Source of the DNA: Chitinophagaceae bacterium
GTDB taxonomy: Bacteria > Bacteroidota > Bacteroidia > Chitinophagales > Chitinophagaceae
DNA length: 64,000 nucleotides
NCBI GenBank assembly: GCA_019745155.1
Contig: JAIETM010000017.1
Span: 46,039 to 110,038 of the forward strand
Direction of reading: 5' to 3'
The notes below the pieces were generated by a model. It searched no databases. It was not told the DNA's origin and saw only the letters and a list, made by a program, of their open reading frames with translations. How positions within the stretch are numbered: position 1 is the stretch's first letter; each line of letters opens with the position of its first letter. Of the stretch, positions 63,873 through 64,000 are shown one piece after another. The translations under genes and the position numbers were made by a program.

Positions 63873-64000
63873 ATGAAATACATCTTTACCCTTTTATGTG
63901 TTGCGCTCTTAAGCGGAACATCTTGTAAACAAATACGTTCGGTTAAAAAACTGGGCGAAACCACCTGCAATACAGCTAAGGTTTGTATGGATAAGGCTAA
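63873..64000 (+). CDS. Putative lipoprotein, N-terminal part cut by the window
   Basis: The first 42 codons are visible: a basic start, a hydrophobic stretch (YIFTLLCVALLSGTS) and Cys18 as a possible lipidation site in SGTSCKQ, a relaxed Bacteroidota lipobox. The mature part begins with Lys-rich sequence. The gene runs past 64000, so length and family are unknown. Its upstream repeats suggest regulated expression. Confidence 0.6.
   Translation, partial: MKYIFTLLCVALLSGTSCKQIRSVKKLGETTCNTAKVCMDKA

Overview
The window reads as a chromosomal segment of a Bacteroidota bacterium, most likely a member of the Chitinophagaceae or a close relative. The signs are: several -7 boxes of the form TAnnTTTG (some with a TTG/TTTG -33 element about 19-21 bases upstream) and few Shine-Dalgarno sequences; Bacteroidota-type families (DUF3667, YfhO, GH3-like adenylating enzyme, VIT1/CCC1-like protein, a short LeuA, a fungal-type IlvC); an Ala/Lys/Pro histone H1-like protein; and menaquinone synthesis through MqnA. 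Species identity cannot be settled by reading alone. Gene density is high, with many 1-8 base overlaps. I saw no insertion sequence, prophage, CRISPR array or replication origin.

Layout. 1-3054 (minus): the 5' end of tmRNA (ssrA) cut by the window edge, then a phosphorelay operon (LuxR-type regulator, triple-PAS histidine kinase, lone receiver). 3364-7434 (minus): rseP, dxr and a GH3-family enzyme. 7612-10262 (plus): rplU, rpmA, an H1-like protein and a PolX-like protein with an eroded polymerase site. 10259-15895 (minus): a giant NtrY-like kinase, mazG and a DUF3667 membrane protein. 15992-16828 (plus): a secreted YD-repeat-like protein. 16829-33318 (minus): thirteen amino-acid genes in transcription order leuA-leuC-leuD-leuB, then ilvE-ilvD-ilvB-ilvN-ilvC-ilvA-thrA-thrB-thrC, which covers aspartate to threonine to isoleucine plus valine and leucine. 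33519-45346: a helical protein of unknown function, tRNA-Leu, tRNA-Gly and tRNA-Cys, a glycosyltransferase, a serine hydrolase, a GNAT, rocD, a VIT1-like protein, a nucleoside phosphorylase, dapF, corA, a Nudix hydrolase, yhhQ and small membrane proteins. 45399-49915 (plus): yfhO and two glycosyltransferases. 49946-57718 (minus): a tightly packed glycan-decoration cluster (sugar aminotransferase, WbqC, NeuD-like acyltransferase, methyltransferases, PhyH oxygenase, glycosyltransferases) that begins with mqnA. 57781-64000: purB, a DsrE-like secreted protein, tex, an exonuclease/GIY-YIG fusion, a 41-residue membrane peptide with its own terminator, and the start of a putative lipoprotein gene.

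The strongest regulatory signal is in the leader of the ilv-thr operon (28796-29003). A good promoter is followed by a 33-codon open frame with nine Ile (all ATT), four Val, three Thr and two Leu codons, then an 11-bp intrinsic terminator. A GGAGGTGG element inside the leader frame can pair with the 5' arm of that terminator. This is the architecture of classical ribosome-mediated attenuation, and its codon content matches the products of the operon. The leuA leader also carries a long terminator hairpin, with a different 16-codon aromatic-rich frame whose stop codon touches the terminator arm.
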